A DNA stretch of 59,534 nt from an uncultured Alphaproteobacteria bacterium (GTDB taxonomy: Bacteria > Pseudomonadota > Alphaproteobacteria > UBA7985). Made by a program: the position numbers and the translations under genes. The DNA lies in assembly GCA_905479265.1 (NCBI GenBank), contig CAJQLX010000012.1, forward strand, positions 1 to 59,534, in the 5' to 3' direction. The notes below the pieces were generated by a model. It did no database searches, was not told where the DNA came from, and saw nothing but the letters and a program-made list of their open reading frames with translations. This document shows, piece by piece, positions 18,412 through 27,340 of this stretch (positions within the stretch are counted from its first letter, which is position 1; every line of letters starts with the position of its first letter).

Positions 18412-19599
18412 CTAAGCCACACGAATACGTGGATTGAGCAGCACGTATCCAACATCTGAAATGAACTGGGTCAGCAGGACCACGATGACCGACACGACGG
18501 AACAGGCGAGGATCAGGTTGTAATCCATGTTCGATGCTCCCGCGTTCAGCGCCCAGCCAAAGCCTTTCCACGAGAAAATAACTTCGACCACCACCAGCCC
18601 AGAAAGCAGATAGGGGAACTGCAGCATGATGACGGTGAAAGGCGCGATGAGAGCGTTGCGCAAGGCATGCTTCAGCACGACTTGGTGCCGAGGAACGCCC
18701 TTGAGCACGGCTGTACGCACGTACTGAGACCCCATTGCCTCCGCCATTGACGCGCGGGTCATGCGGGCGATGTAGCCGAAGCCGTAAATGATCACGGCTG
18801 AAACCGGTAAGACCGTGTTGGCGAAGGTAATGCCGTCTTTGTCGAGGTTTGCCGACCCTTGCAACGGGCTTTTCCGCGCCCATTTATCGGCGCCGAGGAA
18901 GGTGTCTGCGATCGGCAGCACGTCGATGACGTTGCCCAAAGCCGCAAAAACCATGGAGTTCCCCGCCAGCAAAACCACCAGCAGAATCCCCATCACGTAT
19001 TCTGGCATCGACGTTGATCCAATCGCGACCACCGACAGGGTTCGGTCGCGGACAGAGCCTTCATTCATGCCCGCCAGAATGCCCACGCACAAACCCAAGC
19101 TGACCATAATGCCAAAGACCCAAAGTGCGAGCATGCCGGTGTTGGCCAAGCGCTCGTTTATCACGCCCCAAGGGTCGGCGTTGGGTCGCTCGTTGCCTTG
19201 TGAGTCCACGAGTACGCCTCGGTAACCGGCAACGTGCTTCTTAAAGACGATGGATTCTCCCCAATCCCCGCGCAAAAAGCCAAACAACCACGTGCCATAG
19301 CGTTCAGCGAGGGAGAGCTGGCGGCACTTTTCGGGGTCGATGAAGAAACCCTTTGGATGATTGGGATCGTCCGGCGCTTCGATCACCACTTCAGCCCCTG
19401 TGCCAGGCTCGCACTGGTGGAAAATGGTGCGCTGGATAAAGCGATCCTGCTCGGTCTGAGGCGTTCGCGGACCAAGCTCTAGCACGGCAATCGTCCGAAG
19501 CGCCCGCGCGTTGCCGCCCACAATAACAAAAACAACCGCCGAGACGACCAAGAGCGTCAGCAGCAGAATGATCAATTTTCGTATAGCAAAGGTGAGCAT
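18412..19599 (-). CDS. Oligopeptide-type ABC permease, DppB-like, long
   Basis: A 395-residue DppB/OppB-type inner membrane permease. The N-terminal helix LIILLLTLLVVSAVVFVIVG is followed by a long soluble insertion (about residues 30-130) that includes LSLAERYGTWLFGFLRGDWG, the usual family motif, plus extra sequence with two cysteines. The core RASMAEAMGSQYVRTAVLKG and KHALRNALIAPFTVIMLQFP is standard, as is VVVEVIFSWKGFGWAL. Normal DppB proteins have 310-340 residues. AGGGA precedes the ATG. It pairs with the oversized DppC-like subunit, and both belong to the same transcript as the double ATPase. Confidence 0.92.
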   Translation of the reverse strand: MLTFAIRKLIILLLTLLVVSAVVFVIVGGNARALRTIAVLELGPRTPQTEQDRFIQRTIFHQCEPGTGAEVVIEAPDDPNHPKGFFIDPEKCRQLSLAERYGTWLFGFLRGDWGESIVFKKHVAGYRGVLVDSQGNERPNADPWGVINERLANTGMLALWVFGIMVSLGLCVGILAGMNEGSVRDRTLSVVAIGSTSMPEYVMGILLVVLLAGNSMVFAALGNVIDVLPIADTFLGADKWARKSPLQGSANLDKDGITFANTVLPVSAVIIYGFGYIARMTRASMAEAMGSQYVRTAVLKGVPRHQVVLKHALRNALIAPFTVIMLQFPYLLSGLVVVEVIFSWKGFGWALNAGASNMDYNLILACSVVSVIVVLLTQFISDVGYVLLNPRIRVA

Positions 19600-19707
19600 G
19601 TGTCCCTACTGCGCCTTACCCGTTCAGGGAAGCCAGCACCCGCTGTCTGGCTCGCCTGAACCGGCCGGAATTCACCGACCCATCAAGGTTGATTTTCGAA
19701 TTTCTAG

Positions 19708-19743
19708 GCAAAAAGAAAGGAGGCGACAGGGCCGCCCCCTTTT
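19708..19743 (-). terminator. Terminator-like hairpin between the binding protein and permease genes
   Basis: On the minus strand AAAGGGGGCG (19742-19733) pairs with CGCCTCCTTT (19725-19716), one G-T pair, followed by CTTTTT. It lies 24 bases after the binding-protein stop and would cut most transcription before the permease genes, the usual way to make more binding protein than permease. Confidence 0.75.
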
Positions 19744-19766
19744 CCCAAAACTGAACCGGCGTCGGT

Positions 19767-21392
19767 CTATGCGACGGAGACGGTTTCGTAGTGGTGCTCA
19801 AACGACTGGTGCATCTGGTAGCCCACGACACGGTCACTCGCGTGCGAGAAAATACCGCGCCAGTAAGGCTGGATGATCACACCATCGTCCTGCATCATCT
19901 TTTCCAACTTCGCCATGACTTCACGACGGGCGTCCGGATCAGCAAGTCCGTTAGCCATGTCGAGCGTCTGGTCGAACATTGGATTGTTGTAGTGCGACTC
20001 GTTCCAATCAACACCGCTGCGGTAAGCGAGGTTCAGGATCTGAACACCCAGCGGACGACCGTTCCAGTTTGTCGTGGAGAACGGGTAGTTGATCCAGTTG
20101 CCCCAGAAATCCGAAGACGGACGACCATCAGCAATCACATTCAGGCCCGCTTCGCGGAACTGGTTGATCATCGCGACGGACGTGTCTTCACGGTAGTCAC
20201 CGCCAGCGAGGTAAGAGTAGGTGATTTCCGCGCCGGAAAGCCCCTCTGACTCGAGCAGTGCCTTTGCCGCTTCGACGTTGCGCATCGGCTTTTCGCCGAG
20301 GTCAGCGTACTCTTCGTGCATCGGACCAACGTGGTGGTTTTCCGCAACGGCACCCAGACCAGCCTGACCCAGCTCCAACATATCTTCGTTGGAAACAGCC
20401 AGCGCCAGAGCGCGACGGAAGTTCGCGTTGTCGAACGGAGCGATGTCCTGGTTACCACGGGCAATGATCGTCGCGCCCGTTGCCACTTCGTTGCGCCCAA
20501 AGCCCAGATCATCCATCAGCTCAACCTGAGAGGCCGCTGTCTGGAAGTTCAGGTCAACTTCGCCCGCTTCATAAGCTGCAATTTCCGGCGCAGGATCGTT
20601 GCCGTAGTCCGTGTAGACGATCTCGTCGAGGTAAACTTCACCCCAAACCGCGTCGCCATACCAAGAACCCGCAGGACGCTTCACCAAGCGCGCGCCAACT
20701 TCCACTTCGAACTCTTCGAGCGAGTATGGGCCGGTGCCAATTGGGTTCGCCTTGAGGTCACCACCAAAGTCAGGGTGAACGATCAAAGCGGGGTAGTCAG
20801 ACATACCCGGAATGATGGTGATGTCAGGCTGCGACAGGTTAAGCCGGATTGTCATCGCATCAACAATCTCAACACCATCGGCGTTCAGCGTACCAACACG
20901 CGCCCGCATGGAGTTACCCTCAGTCTCTTCCGTCCAGCGGCGCAGGTTCCACGCGATGTGCTCTGCGGTCAGCGTATCGCCGTTAGACCACTTCACCCCA
21001 TCACGCAGCTTGAGCGTATAAACGGAAGCATCTTCATTCGCTTCCCAACCCGCCAACAAGCGCGGCGAGAACGTGAAATCTGTATTCCAACGCACCAAAG
21101 GCTCAACAACGTGGCGGGCCACGTTGCCCATTTCTGACCAATCAAACAAACGCGGGTCGCGGATGTCCTTGATGATCATGGAAACATTGAGCGTGCCGCC
21201 CATCTTTTTGTGCCCATCAGCCAGCGCAGCAGGGGCCGCGCCGATCATCGCTAGAGCAGCTGCACTGGTGACGCCCAGTGCGGTGGCGGTTGCAAGAAAC
21301 TCGCGTCGAGACGTGCGGCCTTCGCGCGCGTCTTCTGCCATTTTCAATACGGACTTATGCATTTCGCCACCAAGCCAAGTTTTCTCTGGCAT
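19767..21392 (-). CDS. Oligopeptide-type ABC substrate-binding protein with Tat signal
   Basis: A 541-residue SBP_bac_5 family protein. The N-terminus carries a twin-arginine signal, SRREFLATATALGV, preceded by about 25 charged residues and followed by a hydrophobic stretch ending in PAALADG, so it is exported folded. Family parts include VVEPLVRWNTDFTFSPRLLA, LRDGVKWSNGDTLTAEHIAW and NPIGTGPYSLEEFEV. The frame is open 30 codons further, but GGGAGG lies just before the ATG at 21392. Proteins of this family bind peptides, but also opines, sugars, glycosides and amines, so the ligand cannot be read off. It leads the importer operon. Confidence 0.92.
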   Translation of the reverse strand: MPEKTWLGGEMHKSVLKMAEDAREGRTSRREFLATATALGVTSAAALAMIGAAPAALADGHKKMGGTLNVSMIIKDIRDPRLFDWSEMGNVARHVVEPLVRWNTDFTFSPRLLAGWEANEDASVYTLKLRDGVKWSNGDTLTAEHIAWNLRRWTEETEGNSMRARVGTLNADGVEIVDAMTIRLNLSQPDITIIPGMSDYPALIVHPDFGGDLKANPIGTGPYSLEEFEVEVGARLVKRPAGSWYGDAVWGEVYLDEIVYTDYGNDPAPEIAAYEAGEVDLNFQTAASQVELMDDLGFGRNEVATGATIIARGNQDIAPFDNANFRRALALAVSNEDMLELGQAGLGAVAENHHVGPMHEEYADLGEKPMRNVEAAKALLESEGLSGAEITYSYLAGGDYREDTSVAMINQFREAGLNVIADGRPSSDFWGNWINYPFSTTNWNGRPLGVQILNLAYRSGVDWNESHYNNPMFDQTLDMANGLADPDARREVMAKLEKMMQDDGVIIQPYWRGIFSHASDRVVGYQMHQSFEHHYETVSVA

Positions 21393-21600
21393 GTTGCCTC
21401 CCAATATAACGGATGTTTTCTGCATGATTTTGCTGTCCAGCAGCGTGCAGCTTTTATGCGCCTCGCCACGTATGACAGCCATGCAACCCTATCATCATAG
21501 ATCAGCAAGCCGTCTTAGCAAGATTAAATTGCCGATAAACGGTGACCCACCCCGCTTATCGGCATCAAAAGCGCATTCTAGAAATCGAGATTGGGGCGGA
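21393..21600 (-). promoter_or_regulatory. Intergenic region upstream of the importer operon
   Basis: There is no gene in these 208 bases. They should contain the promoter of the binding-protein gene and the 3' end of the enolase-superfamily transcript. No clear -35/-10 pair, operator palindrome or U-tracted hairpin was recognised. Confidence 0.3.
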
Positions 21601-22719
21601 TTAGACCCGAACCGACGCCAAATAGTCTTCGTTCAGCTCGACACCCCAACCCGGCTTCTCGCTCAGTCGCAAGTTGCCGTCTTCGGCTTTCAGGTGATCC
21701 ATCAGCAGCATATCGCGCGGCGATTCTGTGAATTCTGGTGGGTCATGAGCAAATTCCAACCACACAGGCTTTTCCCCACGAATGCCTGCGATGGCTGCAA
21801 CCAAGTGCGCATTGGTCACAATACCGAGCCCGTTGCCCCACGTGTGCGGGGTGAACCAATGGCCCATCTCAAACGCCTTGAGGCCCAGAGTGATGAGCTG
21901 CTTCATCCCGCCGACAAAGACCACGTCCGGCTGGTAAACATCCAGACAATCATCGCGCATCACCTGATCCCACTCGTGCATCTCACGCGTGATTTCACCG
22001 CCAGCGATCTTGCATTGCGCCACGTCCCGCAGCTTTTTCATGCCGACATAGTCGCCGCGGTGCAGTGGTTCTTCGAGCCAGAACAGATTGTGTTCACGCG
22101 TCCGCTGCTCTAGCGCCATGATTTCCTCAAGGCTCGGGCCGGGGTGGATGTCCCACGGCATGCGCCAGCCGTGGTTCACGTCAACCATCAGCGATACCTC
22201 GTCGCCAACAGCCTCACGCACCCGCGCCAAAGCCTCGATATCGGTGTCTTCCGAGGGTCGGCCAAAGCGCAGCTTGATCGCTTCATAGCCCTGCGCCTTG
22301 TACTCGCGCCCCATCTCAGCCAGCACCTTTGGATCCCGCAAAGAACCGGTGGAGGCATAGAGCGGAACGTCAGGGCTGGTGCCGCCCAGCAGCTTCCAAA
22401 CCGGCTCGCCTTCGATCTTACCGTTCAAGTCCCACAGCGCCAGATCCAGCGGCCACATGCGGCAGTGATGCGCGCCGATGTTGTCGATGATCGCGGTGTG
22501 GCGGTCCATGTCGCGTGGGTCTTGGCCCAGGAAGTACTTCTTGTAATCTTCGATGCCGTAACACGGATCGCCAGAGCCAAAACCTTCCAGACCGGTGTCC
22601 GTCTTGACCCGAACAATCGTCGTCGGCAACGTGGCACGAGGAATGGAGTCCCATGCCGCAGGATAGGCCGGCTCACAGGGCACGATGTGGGTTGAAACCT
22701 GAATGTCCGTGATTTTCAT
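21601..22719 (-). CDS. Enolase superfamily enzyme, mandelate racemase/acid-sugar dehydratase type
   Basis: The 372-residue protein has the MR_MLE fold. The active site is legible: KLR in YEAIKLRFGRPSE (first base, KxR form), Asp in VDVNHGW, Glu in LEEPLHRGD, and Glu in AGGEITREM as the three metal ligands, and a His-Asp type dyad at QPDVVFVGG and PHTWGNG. A K-x-R together with a C-terminal histidine places it with the mandelate racemase subgroup, most of whose members dehydrate sugar acids. DIHPGPSLEEIMALEQRT is a long loop near the active site. It lies 50 bases downstream of an iron-containing dehydrogenase gene and upstream of the ABC importer, so it likely acts in the same pathway. Substrate unknown. 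Confidence 0.88.
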   Translation of the reverse strand: MKITDIQVSTHIVPCEPAYPAAWDSIPRATLPTTIVRVKTDTGLEGFGSGDPCYGIEDYKKYFLGQDPRDMDRHTAIIDNIGAHHCRMWPLDLALWDLNGKIEGEPVWKLLGGTSPDVPLYASTGSLRDPKVLAEMGREYKAQGYEAIKLRFGRPSEDTDIEALARVREAVGDEVSLMVDVNHGWRMPWDIHPGPSLEEIMALEQRTREHNLFWLEEPLHRGDYVGMKKLRDVAQCKIAGGEITREMHEWDQVMRDDCLDVYQPDVVFVGGMKQLITLGLKAFEMGHWFTPHTWGNGLGIVTNAHLVAAIAGIRGEKPVWLEFAHDPPEFTESPRDMLLMDHLKAEDGNLRLSEKPGWGVELNEDYLASVRV

Positions 22720-22769
22720 GGAACCATCACTTTCGTTGAGTGCTGTGTGTTTTAGGGGTGTTGGCCGAC

Positions 22770-23900
22770 CTAAGCCTTGCCGTAAGTCTGCATGATACTT
22801 TCACAAATATCCGCCCACTTCGACTCACTGAACGTCATCGGCGTGTTATCGCGCATCGCTTTGTTTTCTTCCGCGCACGCAGCTGCTGTCAGTTCAGCGC
22901 CGTTCGAGCCGGAGCCATCAAACTGTAACCCCGTTCCGCAATCACGGACCAACTTGGCCCAAACATGATCCAATGGCCCCCGATCCAAAGCGCGTTCGAG
23001 GTCAACATAAGCCTCCGGCGCGCCGTCGCGGGTGAGTGTGATGGTGGCGTCGGTGACAACCGCCACGGCCTGACCATGGGGAACCGGCAACACAGAACCC
23101 AGCGCATGACCGATAGAGTGACCAATCGTCGTACCGCCCAGATTCAGCGCTTCACCAGCCTGAAACGACCCCCACTGCGTCAGCCGAGCGGCTTCACCGC
23201 TCTCACCCCGAACATAGGCGGGCAAGTGGTCGCAAAGATGCGCGATGGCAGCCGCAGCAAAGGCGACGCCTTCGGGTGAGCGGCCATTGCCCGTGGCGCT
23301 TTCGTGCGCATGGGCAAAGGCGTCGAAGCCGCACATGGCCTTGAAACGCTGCGGAACCGTCTCTGTCAGTTCAGGCCACAAGCACGCTGCCGTTGTCTTG
23401 AGCTCTTCGCCCCAAAACCACATCTTTGCGCCTTCTTTGGTTGAGGCGATCGAGGTGCGGGAGGCTTCTGAACCGGTGCCAGAGGTTGTTGGAACACAGA
23501 TCGTCGGGATCGGCGCGCCTTTAAAGTCCTGCGCGCACAGGGCGTAGCCAAGGGTTTCATCTTGCGCAATCGCCACTGCGGCGGCCAGCTTGGCCCCGTC
23601 CATCGTGGAACCGCCACCAACGGCGACCACAACCGGGTTTGCCACAGCGCGAATCTCCGCCGCCAGCGCATCGACTTGTGGAATTTTTGGCTCTCTGGGA
23701 AAGGCTGTCGCCGCCACAACCGAAGCAATGCCACCTTGGCTCAGCGTAGCGGCCAGATCACTCAAGGGACCATCCCCTGCCCCCGGTGCCACCAGCGCCG
23801 GATCAACGACCCAAACCACGGTTGGCGCGCCTTCGCGGCCTGCGAGTCCTGCGATGAAATCAGCAGAAGCCAACTCAGAACGACCAATTACTTGCGTCAT
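22770..23900 (-). CDS. Iron-containing alcohol dehydrogenase family protein
   Basis: A 376-residue NAD(P)-dependent group III alcohol dehydrogenase. Nucleotide binding is seen at AVGGGSTMDGAKLAA and PTICVPTTSGTGSEAS; the metal histidines lie in FDAFAHAHESATG, GTTIGHSIGHALGSV and VPHGQAVAV. Relatives reduce maleylacetate, aldehydes or phosphonoacetaldehyde-like compounds. The frame is open 23 codons further upstream, but GAGGG precedes the ATG at 23900, giving MTQVIGRSELAS. It is the first gene of the minus-strand set and diverges from the first MttB-like gene across 118 bases, a likely shared control region. Confidence 0.9.
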   Translation of the reverse strand: MTQVIGRSELASADFIAGLAGREGAPTVVWVVDPALVAPGAGDGPLSDLAATLSQGGIASVVAATAFPREPKIPQVDALAAEIRAVANPVVVAVGGGSTMDGAKLAAAVAIAQDETLGYALCAQDFKGAPIPTICVPTTSGTGSEASRTSIASTKEGAKMWFWGEELKTTAACLWPELTETVPQRFKAMCGFDAFAHAHESATGNGRSPEGVAFAAAAIAHLCDHLPAYVRGESGEAARLTQWGSFQAGEALNLGGTTIGHSIGHALGSVLPVPHGQAVAVVTDATITLTRDGAPEAYVDLERALDRGPLDHVWAKLVRDCGTGLQFDGSGSNGAELTAAACAEENKAMRDNTPMTFSESKWADICESIMQTYGKA

Positions 23901-24018
23901 AGCGACCCTCTTTTTTATCCCGGCATCACGGGTAATTTGACCATTGACCTTCAAGCCGAACCCATACATGGCAACCTAGGAATGACAAACAAAAACGCGC
24001 AGCTGATGGGTAAGAAAA

Positions 24019-25590
24019 ATGGCGAGAGACGATAATGGTGGCCGCACCCGTCGGCGCAGTGGCGGACGCGATGCAAAAAACGCAGCAGCAGCGGCGACTT
24101 CGGCGGTCAAACAGCTTCCACGCGGCGCAGTGCGCAACCCCATTTCCCCCATCGAGCCCCTGTCCGCCGACCAAATTGAGATGATCCATCACGCCTCCCT
24201 TCGCATTCTAGCCGAGGTAGGGATGGAGATTTTGGGCGACGATGCCAAAGCCGTGTTCAAGGGTGCTGGCGTGGAGGTGAAGCCCGACACGGACCTGATC
24301 AAGTTCGACCCCGCCTTTATCGAGGAATCCATCAAAACCGCGCCCTCGACCTTCAAACTGCACGCCCGTAACGCCGACCGTACGGTGTCCTTTGGCGAAG
24401 GCTACATCAACTTCTGCCCCGTAGCTTCAGCGCCCAACGCAACCGATGCCGATCGTGGACGGCGGCAAGGCAACTGGGAAGACTTCCGCAACCTCACCCG
24501 GCTGACCCAAAGCCTGAATTGCATGTCCTTTATTCCCGGTTACCCGGTTGAGCCGACCGACATCGATCGACGGACACGCCATCTGGAAGCCATGCGGGAT
24601 TTCAGTTTTCTGACCGACATGGCGTTTCACAACTATTCACTCGGACCGCAGCGGACCAAGGACGGGCTGGATCTCGCGAGAATCGTGCGCGGTAATATCA
24701 CCGAAGAACAGTTTCTCGCCGAACCGTCGATCATGACGATCGTCAACACAAACTCGCCGCTGAAACTCGATAGCCCCATGGGGCACGGCATCATCGAACA
24801 TGCCAAAAACGGCCAGATCTCGGTGGTGACGCCCTTTACCTTGGCGGGTGCCATGGCGCCGGTCACCATTGCTGGTGCCTTGGCGCAGCAGAACGCGGAG
24901 TTTCTCGTGGGCCTGTCGCTGGCTCAATGCGCCAAGCCCGGCGCGCCCGTGGTCTACGGCGGCTTTACCTCCAACGTCGACATGAAAACCGGCGCCCCGG
25001 CCTTTGGCACACCGGAATACGTCAAAGCCGCTCAAGCGGGGGGACAGCTGACCCGCCGCTATGGTGTACCCTACCGCTCATCCGGTGTTTGCGCCGCAAA
25101 CATTCCTGACGCTCAGGCCGCTTGGGAGACGCAGATGTCGCTTTGGGCGACCATGACAGGCGGGGCCGATATGGTCATGCACGCGGCGGGATGGATGGAA
25201 GGCGGACTTTCCGCGTCGTTTGAGAAGATGGTCATCGACGCCGACATGATCCAAATGCTGCAAGCCTATATGCAGCCCATCGAAGTCTCCGAGGCGACGC
25301 TCGGCCTCGACGCCATCGCGGACGTTGGCCCCGGCGGACATTTCTTTGGAACGCCGCAGACGATGGAGCGCTTTGAAACCGCATTTTACTCGCCCATGCT
25401 GTCCGATTGGCGGAACTATGAAACCTGGTCCGAAGACGGCAGCAAGACCGCTTATCAGCGGGCAAACACGGTCTACAAACAGCTTTTGTCCGAATACGAA
25501 GAGCCCGCGATCGATCCTGCGACCAAAGACGCAATCAACGACTTCGTGGACCGTCGCATCGCCGAAGGCGGATCTTTTGACGACGACTAG
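24019..25590 (+). CDS. MttB-superfamily (trimethylamine methyltransferase-like) protein, copy 1
   Basis: A 523-residue COG5598 protein. Characterised relatives demethylate trimethylamine, glycine betaine, proline betaine or carnitine and pass the methyl group to a corrinoid protein. Here no in-frame TAG occurs, so it is a non-pyrrolysine member. Family blocks include IHHASLRILAEVGMEI, FTLAGAMAPVTIAGALAQQN, GGFTSNVDMKTGAPAFGTPE and DVGPGGHFFGTPQTMERF. The first 40 residues are a basic Arg/Gly/Ala-rich tail not expected in the fold. No corrinoid-binding or reactivase gene is in the window. It is followed after 118 bases by a paralogue. Substrate unknown. Confidence 0.88.
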   Translation: MARDDNGGRTRRRSGGRDAKNAAAAATSAVKQLPRGAVRNPISPIEPLSADQIEMIHHASLRILAEVGMEILGDDAKAVFKGAGVEVKPDTDLIKFDPAFIEESIKTAPSTFKLHARNADRTVSFGEGYINFCPVASAPNATDADRGRRQGNWEDFRNLTRLTQSLNCMSFIPGYPVEPTDIDRRTRHLEAMRDFSFLTDMAFHNYSLGPQRTKDGLDLARIVRGNITEEQFLAEPSIMTIVNTNSPLKLDSPMGHGIIEHAKNGQISVVTPFTLAGAMAPVTIAGALAQQNAEFLVGLSLAQCAKPGAPVVYGGFTSNVDMKTGAPAFGTPEYVKAAQAGGQLTRRYGVPYRSSGVCAANIPDAQAAWETQMSLWATMTGGADMVMHAAGWMEGGLSASFEKMVIDADMIQMLQAYMQPIEVSEATLGLDAIADVGPGGHFFGTPQTMERFETAFYSPMLSDWRNYETWSEDGSKTAYQRANTVYKQLLSEYEEPAIDPATKDAINDFVDRRIAEGGSFDDD

Positions 25591-25708
25591 CCACCTTTTC
25601 CCGTTTCCGGCGCAAGGTCGTAGGTTTTGTCGCAATTTCCTATGTTCCGGCACCGCGGGGGGCTAGCGTTGAACGCCTAGACTGTTTTCAAACACAAAAG
25701 GTGTCATC

Positions 25709-27313
25709 ATGCCCACCCAACGCGCTCCTTCGAGCGCCAGTTCGGACCCCGAACCTTCCTCGTCGCGCTCCCGTAAATCTCGCTCCGGCGGCCGGGCTGC
25801 CCGCGCCGCTCAAGCGAAACAGGCATTAGCCTCCGCTGGAAGCGCCTACGCCAAGCCCCGCCGCAATACGGTTGGCGGCTTGAACATTGTCTCGGATGAA
25901 GCCCTCCAGCAAATCCATGACGCCTCCCTGCACATCCTTGAAAATTTCGGTATCGAGTTCATGGCTCAGGACGCACGCGATACCTTTGTTCGCGCTGGCG
26001 CTTTGGCGGATGACGAAACCGGGCGCGTTCGTTTGGGCCGCGAGTTGGTGGATGCCGCCCTCGCCACCTGCCCCTCCTACTTCGAGCTAACCCCGCGCAA
26101 CCCGGATCGAAAGCTGCGGCTGGGTGAGAACTTCATGAACTTCACGCTGGTGGCTGGCCCGCCATCGGTTCACGACGAAATCAACGGGCGCCGCTCTGGC
26201 GGCATGTCGGACTACGTCGATTTGGTCAAGCTCGCCCAATCGTTTGATGTGATCCATGCCGTCGGGAACCAACCTGTTGCCCCCATGGAGCTGCCAGCCA
26301 ATACCCGGCACCTCGATACCTATTACGCCAATCTGCGTTACACCGATTTGAGCTTTCACGCTTCTGCTATTGGCGAAGAACGCGCGCTGGATGCCATTGA
26401 TATGATGGCCATTTCCCGTGGTTTAACGCGCGAAGAACTCAAAAGCAGCCCTTCGCTGGCCACGGTTATCTCCGTCAACTCTCCGCGCAAAGTTGATAGC
26501 GCCATGACCGACGGTTTGCGCGCCATGGCCACGTGGGGACAGGCCGTCTCAATCACGCCGTTCTGCCTCATGGGTGCGATGGCCCCCATTTCCGTTCCGG
26601 CTGCTGTGGCGCAATCAAACGCCGAGGCTTTGGCCTGCATTGTCCTGACGCAACTGATCAACCCCGGCTCGCCGGTGATTTACGGCTCCTATATCTCTAA
26701 CGTCGATCTGCAGTCCGGCGCGCCAGCATTTGGCACACCGGAGCACGTGCAGGCGACGATGATCGCCGGACAGTTGGCCCGCCGATACAACCTGCCCTAC
26801 CGCGCCTCCAACGCCTGCGCGTCAAACGCTTGCGATGCTCAGGCGGCTTACGAGTCCATGAATGCGCTCTGGGCCTGCGCCTTGGGTGGCGCACACCTAA
26901 TTTATCACGGCGCTGGATGGCTCGAAGGGGGGCTGCAAGCATCTTACGAGAAAGTCATTTTGGACGTGGAAATGGCGCAAGAGATGGTTGAAACCTGCTC
27001 TCCTGTATCCGTGAACGCGGAAACGCTCGCTCTGGAGGCCGTCGCAGGCGTTCCGCCGGGTGGTCACTATTTCGGCGAAGCGCACACCTTAGCCAAGTTC
27101 GACAGCGCCTTTTACAAGCCGCTCGTCTCCGACCTTACGAACCATGAAAATTGGTTAGACGCCGGGGCCAAGACCGCCACGGAGCGTTGCACCGAGATTT
27201 GGCAGAACAAATTGCGGGAATACGAGGAACCGAAAATGGCGACCGATCGGCTTGAAGCCTTGGAGGCCTTTATGGCCAAGCGGAAAGAAGAGCTAAAAGA
27301 CGCTTATATCTAA
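25709..27313 (+). CDS. MttB-superfamily (trimethylamine methyltransferase-like) protein, copy 2
   Basis: The 534-residue paralogue of the preceding gene product, also without an in-frame amber codon. Shared blocks are IHDASLHILENFGIEF, FCLMGAMAPISVPAAVAQSN, GSYISNVDLQSGAPAFGTPE, GAGWLEGGLQASYEKVILD and GVPPGGHYFGEAHTLAKF. It again has a long N-terminal tail, rich in Ser, Arg and Ala (about residues 1-55), of different sequence from copy 1. The two proteins are clearly divergent, so the pair may bind different substrates or form a heteromer. AAAAGGTG precedes the ATG and a strong terminator follows. AlphaFold-type modelling would show whether the corrinoid-facing cavity is kept. Confidence 0.88.
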   Translation: MPTQRAPSSASSDPEPSSSRSRKSRSGGRAARAAQAKQALASAGSAYAKPRRNTVGGLNIVSDEALQQIHDASLHILENFGIEFMAQDARDTFVRAGALADDETGRVRLGRELVDAALATCPSYFELTPRNPDRKLRLGENFMNFTLVAGPPSVHDEINGRRSGGMSDYVDLVKLAQSFDVIHAVGNQPVAPMELPANTRHLDTYYANLRYTDLSFHASAIGEERALDAIDMMAISRGLTREELKSSPSLATVISVNSPRKVDSAMTDGLRAMATWGQAVSITPFCLMGAMAPISVPAAVAQSNAEALACIVLTQLINPGSPVIYGSYISNVDLQSGAPAFGTPEHVQATMIAGQLARRYNLPYRASNACASNACDAQAAYESMNALWACALGGAHLIYHGAGWLEGGLQASYEKVILDVEMAQEMVETCSPVSVNAETLALEAVAGVPPGGHYFGEAHTLAKFDSAFYKPLVSDLTNHENWLDAGAKTATERCTEIWQNKLREYEEPKMATDRLEALEAFMAKRKEELKDAYI

Positions 27314-27340
27314 GCCGGGTTGGATAGAGCCCTAAAACGG

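Noticed and set aside
24019-27313. Pyrrolysine-encoding TAG in the MttB-like genes
   Set aside because: Both frames are open without any in-frame TAG up to full family length, so no amber read-through is involved.
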